From: Mycoplasmoidaceae bacterium
GTDB lineage: Bacteria > Bacillota_I > Bacilli_A > Mycoplasmatales > Mycoplasmoidaceae
Direction: 5' to 3'
Assembly: GCA_024427125.1 (NCBI GenBank)
Contig: JAKSVN010000008.1
Location: 1 to 32,388, forward strand
Length of the DNA: 32,388 nucleotides
Part shown: piece after piece, positions 9,631-19,823 of the stretch
Layout of the letters: each line of letters starts with the position of its first letter
Numbering within the stretch: position 1 is the stretch's first letter
Notes under the pieces: model-generated
What the model saw: only the letters and a program-made list of their open reading frames with translations
What the model was told of the DNA's origin: nothing
Databases searched by the model: none
Program-made: the position numbers and the translations under genes

Positions 9631-10555
9631 AGTTAAACAAAATGATACAAATATTAGGTTAGATAACTTCTTAATGAAGTTATTTCCTAATTTATCTAAA
9701 GTTTATATTTTTAAAGCAATTAGAACTAACAAAGTTAAAGTAAATGGGAAGAAACCTAAATTTGATTATCGTTTGCAACTTGATGATGAAATCAAACTTT
9801 TCATAAATGAAAATGTGGGCAAAAATCAAGCTGATAATTGACTTCTTGCTAAAGATGTTTTAGATGTTATATATGAAGATGCCAACTTACTAGTTGTTAA
9901 TAAGCCTACTAAGCTTTTAGTCAATGATGAAAAGGAAGAAATAGCTGATACATTAATTAATCGTGCTAAAAAGTATTTATTCAAAAAGAATAAATGGAAT
10001 CCTAAAAAGGAAAATCAATTTGCTCCTTGTTTAGTTCACCGTATTGATTTCAATACGACAGGACTAGTAATGATTGCTAAGACACATGAAGCATCTGTTA
10101 TTCTTTCACAAAAAATTAAAGATCGTGAAATTGATAAATATTATCAATGTTTAGTTTATGGTGAGATGCCACAACAATCACAATTGTTGGAAGCATATTG
10201 ATCAAAACCTAAAAATGGTAATTTTGTTAAGATTTCTAATACTTCATCTAAAGATGCTAAACATATTATGACTAAATATAAAGTCATAAAATATGATCCA
10301 AAACAAGATGTTAGTTTACTAGATGTTGAATTATTAACTGGTAGAACTCATCAAATTAGAGCACACCTTGCCTTTATTGGTCACCCTTTAGTTGGTGAAC
10401 AAAAATATATCTCTAAAGAGATAAAAAAGAAAACTAACTTTAAATCTCAAGCTTTAGTTGCCTACAAACTAAAATTCAGTTTTAGAACTGATGCAGGTAA
10501 TCTTGCTTATCTAGATAAGCAAGTTATTGAACTTAAGAACATAAGATTAATATAG
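9617..10555 (+). CDS. RluA-family pseudouridine synthase with S4 domain
   Basis: This 312-aa protein has an S4 RNA-binding domain (about residues 1-70) followed by the RluA-type catalytic domain. The catalytic aspartate is D144 in HRIDFNTTGL. The second conserved block LLTGRTHQIRAHLAFIGHPLVGEQKY lies near residues 238-263. It is expected to modify uridines in 23S rRNA (RluC/RluD type), but the site cannot be assigned. It overlaps the methyltransferase gene by 14 nt, making a two-gene rRNA-modification unit. Two TGA Trp codons lie between the N- and C-terminal halves. Confidence 0.92.
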
Positions 10556-10558
10556 TGA

Positions 10559-10585
10559 TATTTTTACTATATAATAGTAAAAATA
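10559..10585 (+). repeat. Perfect 12-bp inverted repeat over a -10 box
   Basis: tatttttactat (10559-10570) and atagtaaaaata (10574-10585) are exact inverse complements around a 3-nt spacer. TATAAT at 10570-10575 lies in the centre, 14 nt before the nuclease ATG. There is no T tract after it, so it looks more like an operator or palindromic promoter than a terminator. Confidence 0.6.
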
Positions 10586-10589
10586 TACT

Positions 10590-11441
10590 ATGCCATTTAT
10601 TAAACAATTAAATAAAGATTTTGTTATCAAAGATAACCATTTTGAATTATCTCCATCAATGATGAAGGAGAGTTGAAGATTCAAAAAGATAACTGGTACG
10701 AGATTGTCATCAGTTATTGGAGCAAATAAATACACATCACCTTTAAAGGTGTGATGTTGTATGGTTGGTATTTATTCTGAACCAATTGAACCAACTATTG
10801 CTAAGCTTGGAACATATATTGAACCTAAAGTTAGAGATTATGTTAGTCAAAAACTTAATATTAAGTTTAAAGACTATGTTCCAGCTGAAGTGAAATGAGA
10901 TGTCTTTAAAGACACTGATAAGGTCTTTGGTGGTATTCCTGATGGAGAACCAGTTAATGAACAAGGAGTAGTAGACTACTCAACTGGTAATCCAATGTTA
11001 GAAATCAAAACAACATCAATAGATGCTTTTGTTTACAAAACAGAAAAAGGATTACTACATTTACAAAAAGATGAAAATGGTGTTCCTTTAGTAAAGGAAG
11101 AAGGCAAGAAAAAACTTTCTTGATTTGAAAATGGACAATTAAAAATCTCTGATGAATATCGTTACCAATTAGCTTTGTATCTTTATTTAAGAAAGATAAA
11201 CAAAGGTATGTTTGCAGTTTGCTTCTTAACCAAAGAAGACTATGCTCATCCTGAAAACTTCAAAATTGAAAATCATGATATTCAATTAAGAAATATGGGA
11301 TTTACTGATATGAGCAAATTTGAAAAGAATGTTATTGAACCAGCAAGAGCTTGATATATGAAACATATCAAGACTGGTATTTCCCCTGAAATAACAGAAG
11401 CGGATAGAAAATGACTAAAAGAAGTAGAACTACTAAAGTAG
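10590..11441 (+). CDS. YqaJ/lambda-exonuclease-like PD-(D/E)XK nuclease
   Basis: This 283-aa protein has the layout of YqaJ-type viral recombinase nucleases, which exist as a lineage-specific family in mycoplasmas. TGTRLSSVIGANKYTSPLKVW matches the N-terminal Ser/substrate block and LGTYIEPKV supplies the acidic helix residue. FGGIPDGEPV gives the metal-binding Asp, LEIKTTS the E-x-K, and EYRYQLALYLYL the Gln motif. It probably acts as a 5'-3' dsDNA exonuclease in recombination or repair; no partner annealase is in the window. It begins just after the palindrome at 10559-10585 and overlaps thiI by 31 nt. Several Trp are TGA, so only fragments show under code 11. Confidence 0.8.
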
Positions 11442-12607
11442 AAAAATTAATATACATCAAATATGGTGAACTAACTCTTAAAGGTAAAAACCGAAGAGAG
11501 TTTGTTCAATGTTTATTTAACAATGTTAAAAAAGCTTTAGCTGAATTTAAATCTATTCAAATTATCAAACAATATGATTCCATGACAATTACTCATATTG
11601 CTAAAGCAAAGTATGACAAAGTCTTTAACATTATGAAGGCAATGCCTGGTATTTCTTTTGTTATTGAAGGTTATGGCATTGAAAGAGATGAAAATAAATT
11701 ACACGCGTTTTTAAAAACAACTATTGAAAATAAAAAACAAACTTTTAAAGTAATAACAAAACGTGCTGATAAAAAATATCCAGTTGATTCAATGGAATTT
11801 TCTAGACAACTAGGTGGCTTCATTCTTAAAAACTTTAAGAATCTATCTGTAGATATTCATAAACCTGAACTAAAGGTTAATGTTGAAATTAAAGAAGATA
11901 AATTCATTGTCTATTTCAATAGAGTTAAAGGATGTGGTGGTTTTCCTTTAGGAATTAATGGAAGAGTTCTAATGTTAATCTCTGGTGGAATTGATTCACC
12001 TGTTGCTGCTTCATTATTAATGAAGAAAGGTTTCCATGTAGACTTTTTAACTTTTGTTTCTCCACCTCATACTTCTAAAGAAGCAGAAAACAAAGTTAGA
12101 TCATTAATCAAACAAATTACCTTGGATGGTAAATTGGAAAAACCTATCCTTTATATATGTAAGTTCACTGACTTACAACATGAAATTGCTCACATTACAA
12201 ATCATAGTTATCAAATAACTATCATGCGTAGATATTTCTTTAGAATTGCTCAACATTTAGTTAAGACGCAACACTATGATGCTATGGCAACTGGTGAATC
12301 TTTAGGACAAGTTGCTAGCCAAACAATAGAAAGTATGACAACAATTTCGTCTGTCTTAGACAACGTAGTTGTTCTAAGGCCACTATTAACCTACGATAAA
12401 ATCGAAATTATCAATTTAGCAGAAAAATTAAACACTTATAATATATCTATACTTCCATACCCAGATGCATGTAGTATGTTTGTTCCTGCTAACCCAACAA
12501 CAAAACCAAACTTGGCTAAAGCAGAACAATTAGAAAAAGAACTTATGCTCATAGATACTATCTATAAAAGGGTATTGGCTAAGCACATTAAGAGGGAGTT
12601 TATTTAA
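11411..12607 (+). CDS. thiI: tRNA 4-thiouridine synthetase ThiI
   Basis: ThiI activates U8 of tRNA with ATP and passes sulfur to make s4U. The 398-aa protein has the N-terminal ferredoxin-like/THUMP region (about residues 1-165), the PP-loop SGGIDS at 191-196, and Cys354 in PDACSMFVPANPTTKP, matching the catalytic PP-domain cysteine. The C-terminal rhodanese domain of the E. coli enzyme is absent, as in many Firmicutes, so sulfur must come from another persulfide donor. The start lies 31 nt inside the nuclease gene; the end shares one base with the next start (TAATG). Confidence 0.95.
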   Translation: MTKRSRTTKVEKLIYIKYGELTLKGKNRREFVQCLFNNVKKALAEFKSIQIIKQYDSMTITHIAKAKYDKVFNIMKAMPGISFVIEGYGIERDENKLHAFLKTTIENKKQTFKVITKRADKKYPVDSMEFSRQLGGFILKNFKNLSVDIHKPELKVNVEIKEDKFIVYFNRVKGCGGFPLGINGRVLMLISGGIDSPVAASLLMKKGFHVDFLTFVSPPHTSKEAENKVRSLIKQITLDGKLEKPILYICKFTDLQHEIAHITNHSYQITIMRRYFFRIAQHLVKTQHYDAMATGESLGQVASQTIESMTTISSVLDNVVVLRPLLTYDKIEIINLAEKLNTYNISILPYPDACSMFVPANPTTKPNLAKAEQLEKELMLIDTIYKRVLAKHIKREFI

Positions 12608-13581
12608 TGATTGCAGTAAAAGAGACAATCGTTAAGAAAATAGAACAATATGAAAATATTGCTATCTTTTTTCATGAACTACCTGACCTTGATGCTCTAG
12701 GTTCATCTTATGGACTACAATACTTTTTAAAAACAAAGTATCCAAGCAAAGATGTAAGAATTATTGGTCTTGATACTTTGTCAACACAATTCCAAAGTGG
12801 AATGTATGATTTTGATAAACGTCATGTTCCAAATGAATTTCTAGCTAATTCCTTAGGAATTATTCTTGATACTGCTAATGCAAATAGAATTTGATCTGGT
12901 AGACAAAACTATTGTCGTGAATTGATCAGAATTGATCACCATCCAAAATTAGAAACAATTGCTGACTTTGAATGAGTGGATGATAGTTACTGTGCAACAG
13001 CCGAAATGATTGCTGAACTATTATTTGAATGAGATTACAACTCAGTTCTAATTCCTACATGTAATAGTTTATACGCAGGATTATTAACTGATACTGGAAG
13101 ATTCCTATATCCATCTGTTACACCTAAGACTTATGCTATTGCAGCAAAGCTGATAGATAAAGGATGCAATAGACAAAAAGTTCATGATGCTATCTATCTA
13201 AAAGATGTAGATAGAATGAAATTTACTTCATATGTTCTAAAGAAAGCACACTTTGATAGACAACTTGGAATGGCTTGAGCTAAACTTGGTAAAAACTCAT
13301 TTGACAGATACGGTGTAAAACTAAGAATGAGCATGGTTCATGTTTTAGGAAATATTAAAGGAATTAATATTTGATTCACATTCTACTATGACAATGTCCT
13401 AAAACAATGAAAAGGATCTATAAGATCAAACAAGCTACCAATCAATCAGATTGCGGAAAAATATCATGGTGGCGGACATAAGTTAGCTGCTGGAGTTACA
13501 ATCCAAAAACGTAAAGAGTTTAAGATGATTGTCGAAGACATAAGAGAATATTTAAGACAAAATATCCCACAAGGTAAATAA
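12607..13581 (+). CDS. DHH/DHHA1 phosphoesterase (NrnA/MgpA type)
   Basis: This 324-aa protein has the DHH domain with DLDALGS (residues 27-33), DHHPK at 110-114 and LTDTGRF, then the DHHA1 domain with GGGHKLAAG at 288-296. These are the metal and substrate sites of NrnA-type enzymes that degrade oligoribonucleotides (nanoRNA), cyclic-dinucleotide products or pAp. Several TGA Trp codons split it under code 11. It begins in the thiI stop (TAATG). The annotation as NrnA-like is firm at fold level; the true substrate is open. Confidence 0.92.
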
Positions 13582-13585
13582 GGAG
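13581..13585 (+). promoter_or_regulatory. Shine-Dalgarno AGGAG for the 59-aa ORF
   Basis: AGGAG begins in the last base of the upstream stop codon and lies 5 nt before the ATG at 13591. It is one of the best ribosome sites in the window and supports translation of a very short gene. Confidence 0.75.
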
Positions 13586-13590
13586 AAGAT

Positions 13591-13770
13591 ATGGAAATTG
13601 AAAAAATTAAAGTCCAACCAACTGAAAAAATTGAAGTTGAACAAGATGACAACTATGAACAAACTCTAAGAGAGTTAACTAAGGAAGAATTACTTCATAA
13701 ATTAAATTACGAAGAAACTGATCCTGAAAAAATTAAACTAATTAAGAAGATTCTTAAAACTAAAGTTTAG
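13591..13770 (+). CDS. Small charged protein, 59 aa
   Basis: This short ORF begins MEIEKIKVQPTEKIEVEQ and is almost entirely charged or polar (Glu, Lys, Asp, Gln), with a predicted helix in its second half (TLRELTKEELLHKLNY). It has a strong AGGAG ribosome site, lies 9 nt after the phosphoesterase gene and stops 6 nt before dnaE. The dnaE start itself has no Shine-Dalgarno, so dnaE may depend on re-initiation after this ORF. No family recognised; a role as a small partner or purely as a coupling leader are both possible. Confidence 0.65.
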   Translation: MEIEKIKVQPTEKIEVEQDDNYEQTLRELTKEELLHKLNYEETDPEKIKLIKKILKTKV

Positions 13771-13776
13771 TTATTT

Positions 13777-16686
13777 ATGTACACTAACATCAAGACACGT
13801 TCACACTATAGCATGGCTATATCGTCTATTTCAATAGACGATATTATTAAACACGCGCGTGAGAATAAACAAGATTATGTTTGTTTAGTCGATGTTAATG
13901 TAATGTATGGAGCTTTGGAATTCTATAGCAAAGCCATTGCTGCAAATCTAAAACCAGTAATTGGTTTATCAGTCTTTGTTAATAATGACGAGTACGTGTT
14001 ACTTGCACGTGATTATCAAGGATATATTAAATTATGCAACTTGTCAAGTACTATCAACCACAACGAAAAATGGAACTTTGAAGATTTTGCCAGTGACCAT
14101 GTTACCGTTATTAGCAAAAATAAGGCCCCTGGTTTCAAAAGTTGAATAAAAGATGAAGACTTAGCCATCCACGAGTCTTTGTTCGTTTCTAAGAGCGATT
14201 TTTTTAAATACAAAGCATTATTAGCTATTAATAAAGGATGTTTGTATGATGACATACAAGATGACAAAGAGATAGCTAGTAAGTACTTGCTAACTACAGA
14301 ACAAGCACAGAAAATATTTACTGACGCACAAATAAATAGAACAAATAAATTATTAAATGAAATAAATCTAAACATTCCTCTTAATAAAGAAAACTTCTTT
14401 GTTAAGTTCGATCCTAAAAAGAATTCTAACCTTTTATTACAAGAACGTTGTCGTCAAGGTTTGATTAAACGTTTTGGTGAGAAAGTAAATAAAAAATATA
14501 TCGAGCGTATTAAATATGAATTAGACATCATTCATAAGATGGGCTTTGATGACTACTTCTTAGTTGTTCAAGATTATGTTGCTTTTGCAAAGCAAAATAA
14601 TATTATGGTAGGACCAGGCCGTGGTTCTGCTGCTGGTTCACTAGTATCATATGTATTAGAGATCACTAATATTGATCCTTTAAAGTATGGTTTAATCTTT
14701 GAAAGATTTTTAAACTCTCACAGGCAAACAAAACCAGATATAGATATTGACTTCATGGATAATCGTAGACAAGAAGTCATTGACTACTTATTTAATAAGT
14801 ATGGTAAAGATAAAGTTGGTCATATCATCACTTTCCAAAAAATAAAAATTAAAACTGCTATACGTGATATCGCGCGCATCCTTAATATAGACTTGTCGAT
14901 TGTCAACATGATTTGTAAATCTATCTCAGATTGATTTGATGTTGACATTGACGAAGTCATCAAAGAGAAAAAAGTTGTTGCTGACTATGAAAAGAAATAT
15001 CCACAACTTTTTGAACTTGCAAGATTCATCATGGGAATGCCAAGACAAATTGGTACTCACGCAGCTGGAATAGTCATTTGTAATAAGCCACTACATGATG
15101 TAGTGCCTACTACTTTATCAGCTGAAGGTATAAATACTATTCAATACTCAATGGAGTATGTAGAACCAGTTGGTTTAATCAAAATGGATATATTAGGTTT
15201 AGTAAACCTAAGTATCATTAATGATTGTGTTGATGAAATTAACAAGCATGCAAAGAAGACATTTGATATTAATCAAATACCTCTAGATGACCAAAAAGTC
15301 TTTAAACAACTATGTTTAGGTAACACACTAGGAATCTTCCAACTTGAATCTCCAGGTATGACAAATGTGGTAAGAAAGATTCAACCGCAATCTATTGAAG
15401 ATATCTCTATTGCTTCAGCTTTATTTAGACCAGGCCCACAAGCAAACATACCTTTATATATAAAGAATAAGAAGAATCCAGACAAGATTGAATATATTGA
15501 TGAAAAATTAAAATCTGTTCTTGAACCAACATATGGAATCATTATTTACCAAGAACAAGTTATTCAAACTTTATGTTTGGTTGCTAACTGATCATTAGCT
15601 GAAGCAGATATTGTTAGAAGAGCAATTTCTAAAAAGAAATTAGATAAACTAGAATCTATTGGAAAAGATTTCATTTCTAGTGCTGTTAAAAATGGCTACA
15701 CACAAAAGAAAGCAGAAGAAATCTTTGCTTACTTGTTAAAGTTTGCAAGTTATGGTTTTAACCATAGTCACTCTATTGCCTATGCATTAGTAAGTTATCA
15801 ACTTGCATATTTAAAAACTTACTATCCAAACCAATTCTATGCTTGTTTGTTATCTTATAACCCAACAAGTAAAGCTGGTGCTTACTTAATTGAAGCTAAG
15901 AATAATGGCATAGCCATATTAGGTCCAGACATCAATCATAGTCAAGTTGGTTTTAGTATTTATGAAGGAAAGATTATCTTTGGTTTTGGTGCCATCAAAG
16001 GAATTGGTGCAGCAGGAATTGAAAAGATAATTGTTGCTAGAAAAGAAGCTAAAGAATGAAAAGCAATCATAGATTGTATTAGAGATCTAGTGAAGTCTGG
16101 AGTTGGTGCCGCAGCGCTTGAAATCTTGGCTAAAGCTGGATGCTTTGATTGTTTCATCGACAAAGAATTACCAAACCGTAGTTCTATTATTACTAGTCTT
16201 GAATCAATCATTAAAGCCGTTAAGACATACACACCTAAGTATGGTTATCTATCAAATATAGTTTATAGTAAAGTTCAAGATAATAAAGAAACAAGAAAGA
16301 AAGAAAACCAAGATCAATTTGATATTCTTGGAATTGCTTTTGCTGGACATCCAATTGAAGAAATCAAAGAAGCAAATCCAGAATTAATGAAAGATGCATT
16401 TACACTTTCATATATAAAGGAAAATGCTCAACCATATGTTAAATATAAAACTTTAGTTTATATTAACTCCTTAAGAAAAATAAAAACTAAAGCTGGAGCT
16501 AACATGGCCTTTATCTCTATGGAAGATGAAACTCTAACTATCTCTGATGCAGTAACATTTAGTAATGTTCTAGATAATCTAGAACAAGCTCCATTACTTG
16601 CTAAAGAAAAATTCTTATATTGTGTAGTTAGCAAGTCTGGTAGATCATTAAGACTAGAAAAAATTATTAGTGAGGTGAAAGCATAA
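13777..16686 (+). CDS. dnaE: DNA polymerase III alpha subunit, DnaE type
   Basis: This C-family replicative polymerase is 969 aa, shorter than typical DnaE (about 1,100). The polymerase core has GPGRGSAAGS at 279-288 and PDIDIDF at 320-326 with catalytic D321 and D323, followed by the fingers (GTHAAGIVI), the helix-hairpin-helix region (GFGAIKGIGAAG) and the LGIAFAGHP segment near the clamp-binding region. The N-terminal PHP domain is degenerate: the HxH metal ligands are replaced (TNIKTRSHYS) and the usual DHGNM reads DVNVM, so proofreading or phosphatase activity there is unlikely. Three TGA Trp codons interrupt it under code 11. It overlaps the exonuclease gene by one base. Confidence 0.97.
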
Positions 16687-17561
16687 TGAAAAAAGCAATG
16701 GTAATAGATGGTAACTCACTAATCTATAGAGTTTATTGAGCAACATTTAAAATGTTGCCATACTACAAAGAACATAATTTAATTCCAACTAATGCTGTTA
16801 ACTTGTTTACAAAAGCAGTATTAACTTTGTTACAACGTGATCAATATGATTATGTCTTTGTTGCTTTTGATCATGCTAAACATACGTTTAGATCTGAAAT
16901 GTTAGATCAATATAAAGCTAATCGAAAGCCAATGCCTACTGAACTATTTGTTCAGTTGCCTATGGTTCATACATTCTTAGATGCTATGGGAATTAAACAT
17001 CAAAGTCAAGAAGGTTTTGAAGCTGATGACTTAATTGGTAGCTATTGTAAATTAATGAATGATAACCAAATTCAAGTTGATGTCTTTTCATCAGACAAAG
17101 ATATGTTACAGCTTGTTAATGAATTAACAAGTGTTAACTTATTTAAAGTAGGTGTATCTGAAACTGTTAGATATGAACCAAATAATTTTCCAAATTTATA
17201 CTTTGGTTTAAATCCAAGTCAAGTCGTAGACTTCAAAGCTATAGTTGGTGATGGGTCTGATAACTTCCCTGGAATAAAAGGTATGGGGCCAAAGACAGCT
17301 GCAGACCTTTTAAAGAAATATGGTAGCTTTGCTAACATTTATCAAAACCTTTCTCAACTATCTTCATCTCAAGCACAAAAATTTATTAATCACAAAGCTA
17401 GTGGTGAGTTATGCTATCAAATTGCCACAATAAAAAAAGACTTGTTTGCAAGTAAACAAGTGGATGAATTTTTAAAGGGTCAATTTAACCGACAACGGTT
17501 TATTGAACTAGCTAATGAATTTAAACTTCCTAGTTTATTAAAACATTTACCTAAAAAATAG
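16686..17561 (+). CDS. Stand-alone 5'-3' exonuclease (PolA 5'-nuclease domain)
   Basis: This 291-aa protein matches the 5'-nuclease domain of DNA polymerase I without the polymerase part. It has DGNSLIYRVYWA at the N-terminus, VAFDHAKHTFR, EGFEADDLIGSY and SSDKDMLQLV for metal binding, then GDGSDNFPGIKGMGPKTAADLL (H3TH). In mollicutes without full PolA this protein removes RNA primers and flaps. It starts inside the dnaE stop (TAATG), so the two replication enzymes are translated together. The 94 bases after it (17562-17655) contain only AT-rich sequence and the next promoter; no clear terminator was found. Confidence 0.95.
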
Positions 17562-17643
17562 ATTTACTATGATAAGTGTAAGTTGTTTATATTTATTAAA
17601 TATTAACTTTCTTTAAATAGAAATATTTTTAAATTAAAAAATA

Positions 17644-17649
17644 TATAAT
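17644..17649 (+). promoter_or_regulatory. -10 box of Ig-like lipoprotein gene, leaderless geometry
   Basis: TATAAT ends 6 nt before the ATG at 17656. No Shine-Dalgarno is present. Confidence 0.7.
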
Positions 17650-17655
17650 GATATT

Positions 17656-19782
17656 ATGAGAAAAAAGACCAAGTTATCTATTTCTTTAATAAGTGCAATG
17701 TCATCTTTGGCGTTGTGTGGTTCTTGCTTTAACAATATGATTAGTAATAGCGTAGATGTTAACGATCCTGTTGTTCCTACTTCTATTTCTATCGTTGGAC
17801 CTGAACAAGTATATATTGACCAACAAACAGTACAATATTCAGTCAATGTTGAACCGGAAGAAGCTGATAAACAAGTCAGATGAGAATCATCTGATGAAGA
17901 AACAATGACAATCGATTTGGAAGGTGTTGCTAGACCAGTTAAAACTGGTCCAGTAACAATTAAAGCGATTTCAGTCTTATCTGATGATGTTTTTGGGGAA
18001 TTAAACGTTAACATTGTTGACCTTCCTGATCCAACCTCAATTAAAATTGTTGGTCCAACGGATGTTTTTTTACACAAACAACCATATTACTCTTATACTA
18101 TCGAGACTGTACCTGCTGATGCTAAAAAAGAAGTCAAATGAAAAGTAGAAAATCTAGATGGTGAAGCTGAAATTGAAGATGATGGTTCATTAAAACCTAA
18201 AAAAGCTGGTAGTGTAATAGTTAAGGCGACATCAGTGTGAAGTGCATGTACACATTCTTTAAAAGTTTTGATTTATCCTGAAATCCCTAAGAGTTTAACT
18301 ATAGAAGGACGTGATGCGTTGCGTACTTCAACAACATCACAATATTCAGTTACTACTGATCCTGAAGAGGGATATGATGAAGTTAGATGATCGGTTGATG
18401 ATGAAACATTAGCAACTATTGATGAAACAACAGGCGAACTAACAACTAATGATGATGGAAAGACTGGTACCGTAACCATTACTGCCACTTGTTTTGCAGA
18501 GCCATCAATTGTTGCAACTAAAGAAGTTTTAATTGATGATGATGTTGTGTATATAAATATATCAAAAACAATTGGCCATGGTTTTGACTATTTTGGTAGT
18601 GATCATTCTTTCTCAGGAGAAGATGCTGAAATAAGTTTTGTTTCATCTGTATATAAGGATGATGACAATTGATTTGTGATTCATAAGGAACTAAAACCAA
18701 AAGATTTAGAGGTGTTAATTCCAGCTGAACATCCTATTTTTAATATGGAAAACATTATCGATAAATGTACTCTTGAACACAACAAATTAATTATTCCTGG
18801 TTCAGAAATTATAAAAGGCAAAGATATTACAATTAATATTTTAGGTGGCGAAATTAATGATGCATTAAAATGAGATGATATCGCTATGATTACCAAAAAG
18901 GATTATACAAAAAAAGAAGATGACACATTTAAATATACAGCTCAATATTTTCAAGTAGGTGACTATAAAAAAGGATACACTGATGGAAAATTAATAGGTG
19001 AATTTGTAATTGTAGATGAATATCATGATTATTATGAAAAGCATATTGGTCAGAAAACTATTAATGTATCTATACCTCTAACATTCATGCCAAAAGTTTT
19101 TCATATTGATAAAGCTGTTAGAGATGCAATGCCTAAAAGTAGATGAGAAAAAGAACACGGGGATTATGAAAATTATCAAAATACTCAGTCTACATATTTT
19201 TATACGAAACCAACTCATCCTGACGCTAAATGTATCTTAAGAGAGGATATTTTAGAAAACAAAATCGACAATCTTTCAGAATCTAATATAGTTTCACCAA
19301 TGAAAAAAGTAACACCTTGTCTTTATGACAAAACTGATTCATATTATTCACAAGAAGATAAATTTTGAGCACCTTCATTTCAAGAAGTTTATGATGAAGA
19401 TGAAGTATCTTTTAGATATTCCTTTTCAACTATGTGAAACGATGAATCGGACCCTCCAAAAGGACGAGAACTGAACGATGAGGCTACATTATATAGTTAT
19501 TTTGACAAGGATAAATACGCTTTCTATGGTCGTTATGAGTTAAGATTGCCAGACGAAAATGAGGAATATAGTGATGGTTGTGTTGATGTTGCCATCTTGT
19601 TAAGGACAACATGAGTAAACAAGGAAAAAACAAGAGAATATGAGGAATTAATGGAACCTTCACATAATCAACATGGATGTTGCCGGCTAACAATTGATAC
19701 AGATAGAGCAAGATATGTTAATACATTTCATCCGACACCCGCAAAGGTACTTTACAAATACGGCGTGTCATTCTGTATCTAG
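17656..19782 (+). CDS. Lipoprotein with three Ig-like (BIG_2-type) repeats and DUF6273-like C-terminus
   Basis: This 708-aa protein has a lipobox near Cys24 (LCGSC). Three bacterial Ig-like repeats begin at about residues 41, 126 and 208, each starting PTSI-I-GP or a close variant and ending in a TGxVTIxA strand (VKTGPVTIKA, KKAGSVIVKA, KTGTVTITA). After a linker, the C-terminal half has FWAPSFQEVYDE, then ELRLP and an end KVLYKYGVSFCI, resembling a degraded DUF6273 domain. It should be an exposed adhesin-like or binding protein. About nine TGA Trp codons are used. It is the first gene of the surface island, monocistronic and convergent with a relative of similar design. Confidence 0.85.
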
Positions 19783-19786
19783 AACA

Positions 19787-19823
19787 ATAAGATAAAAGAG
19801 CCAAGATGGTTCTTTTATCTTAT
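19787..19823. terminator. Long hairpin between convergent genes
   Basis: A 16-bp stem (19787-19802 with 19808-19823, one G-U pair) has a 5-nt AAGAT loop. It lies after the TAG at 19780 on the plus strand and covers the minus-strand TAA at 19820-19822. There is no T tract on either side, so it is an atypical bidirectional terminator or an RNA 3'-end stabiliser. Confidence 0.65.

Noticed and set aside
17634..18896. Minus-strand ORFs across the Ig-like lipoprotein
   Set aside because: They are low-complexity antisense frames of repeat-rich coding sequence without start signals.
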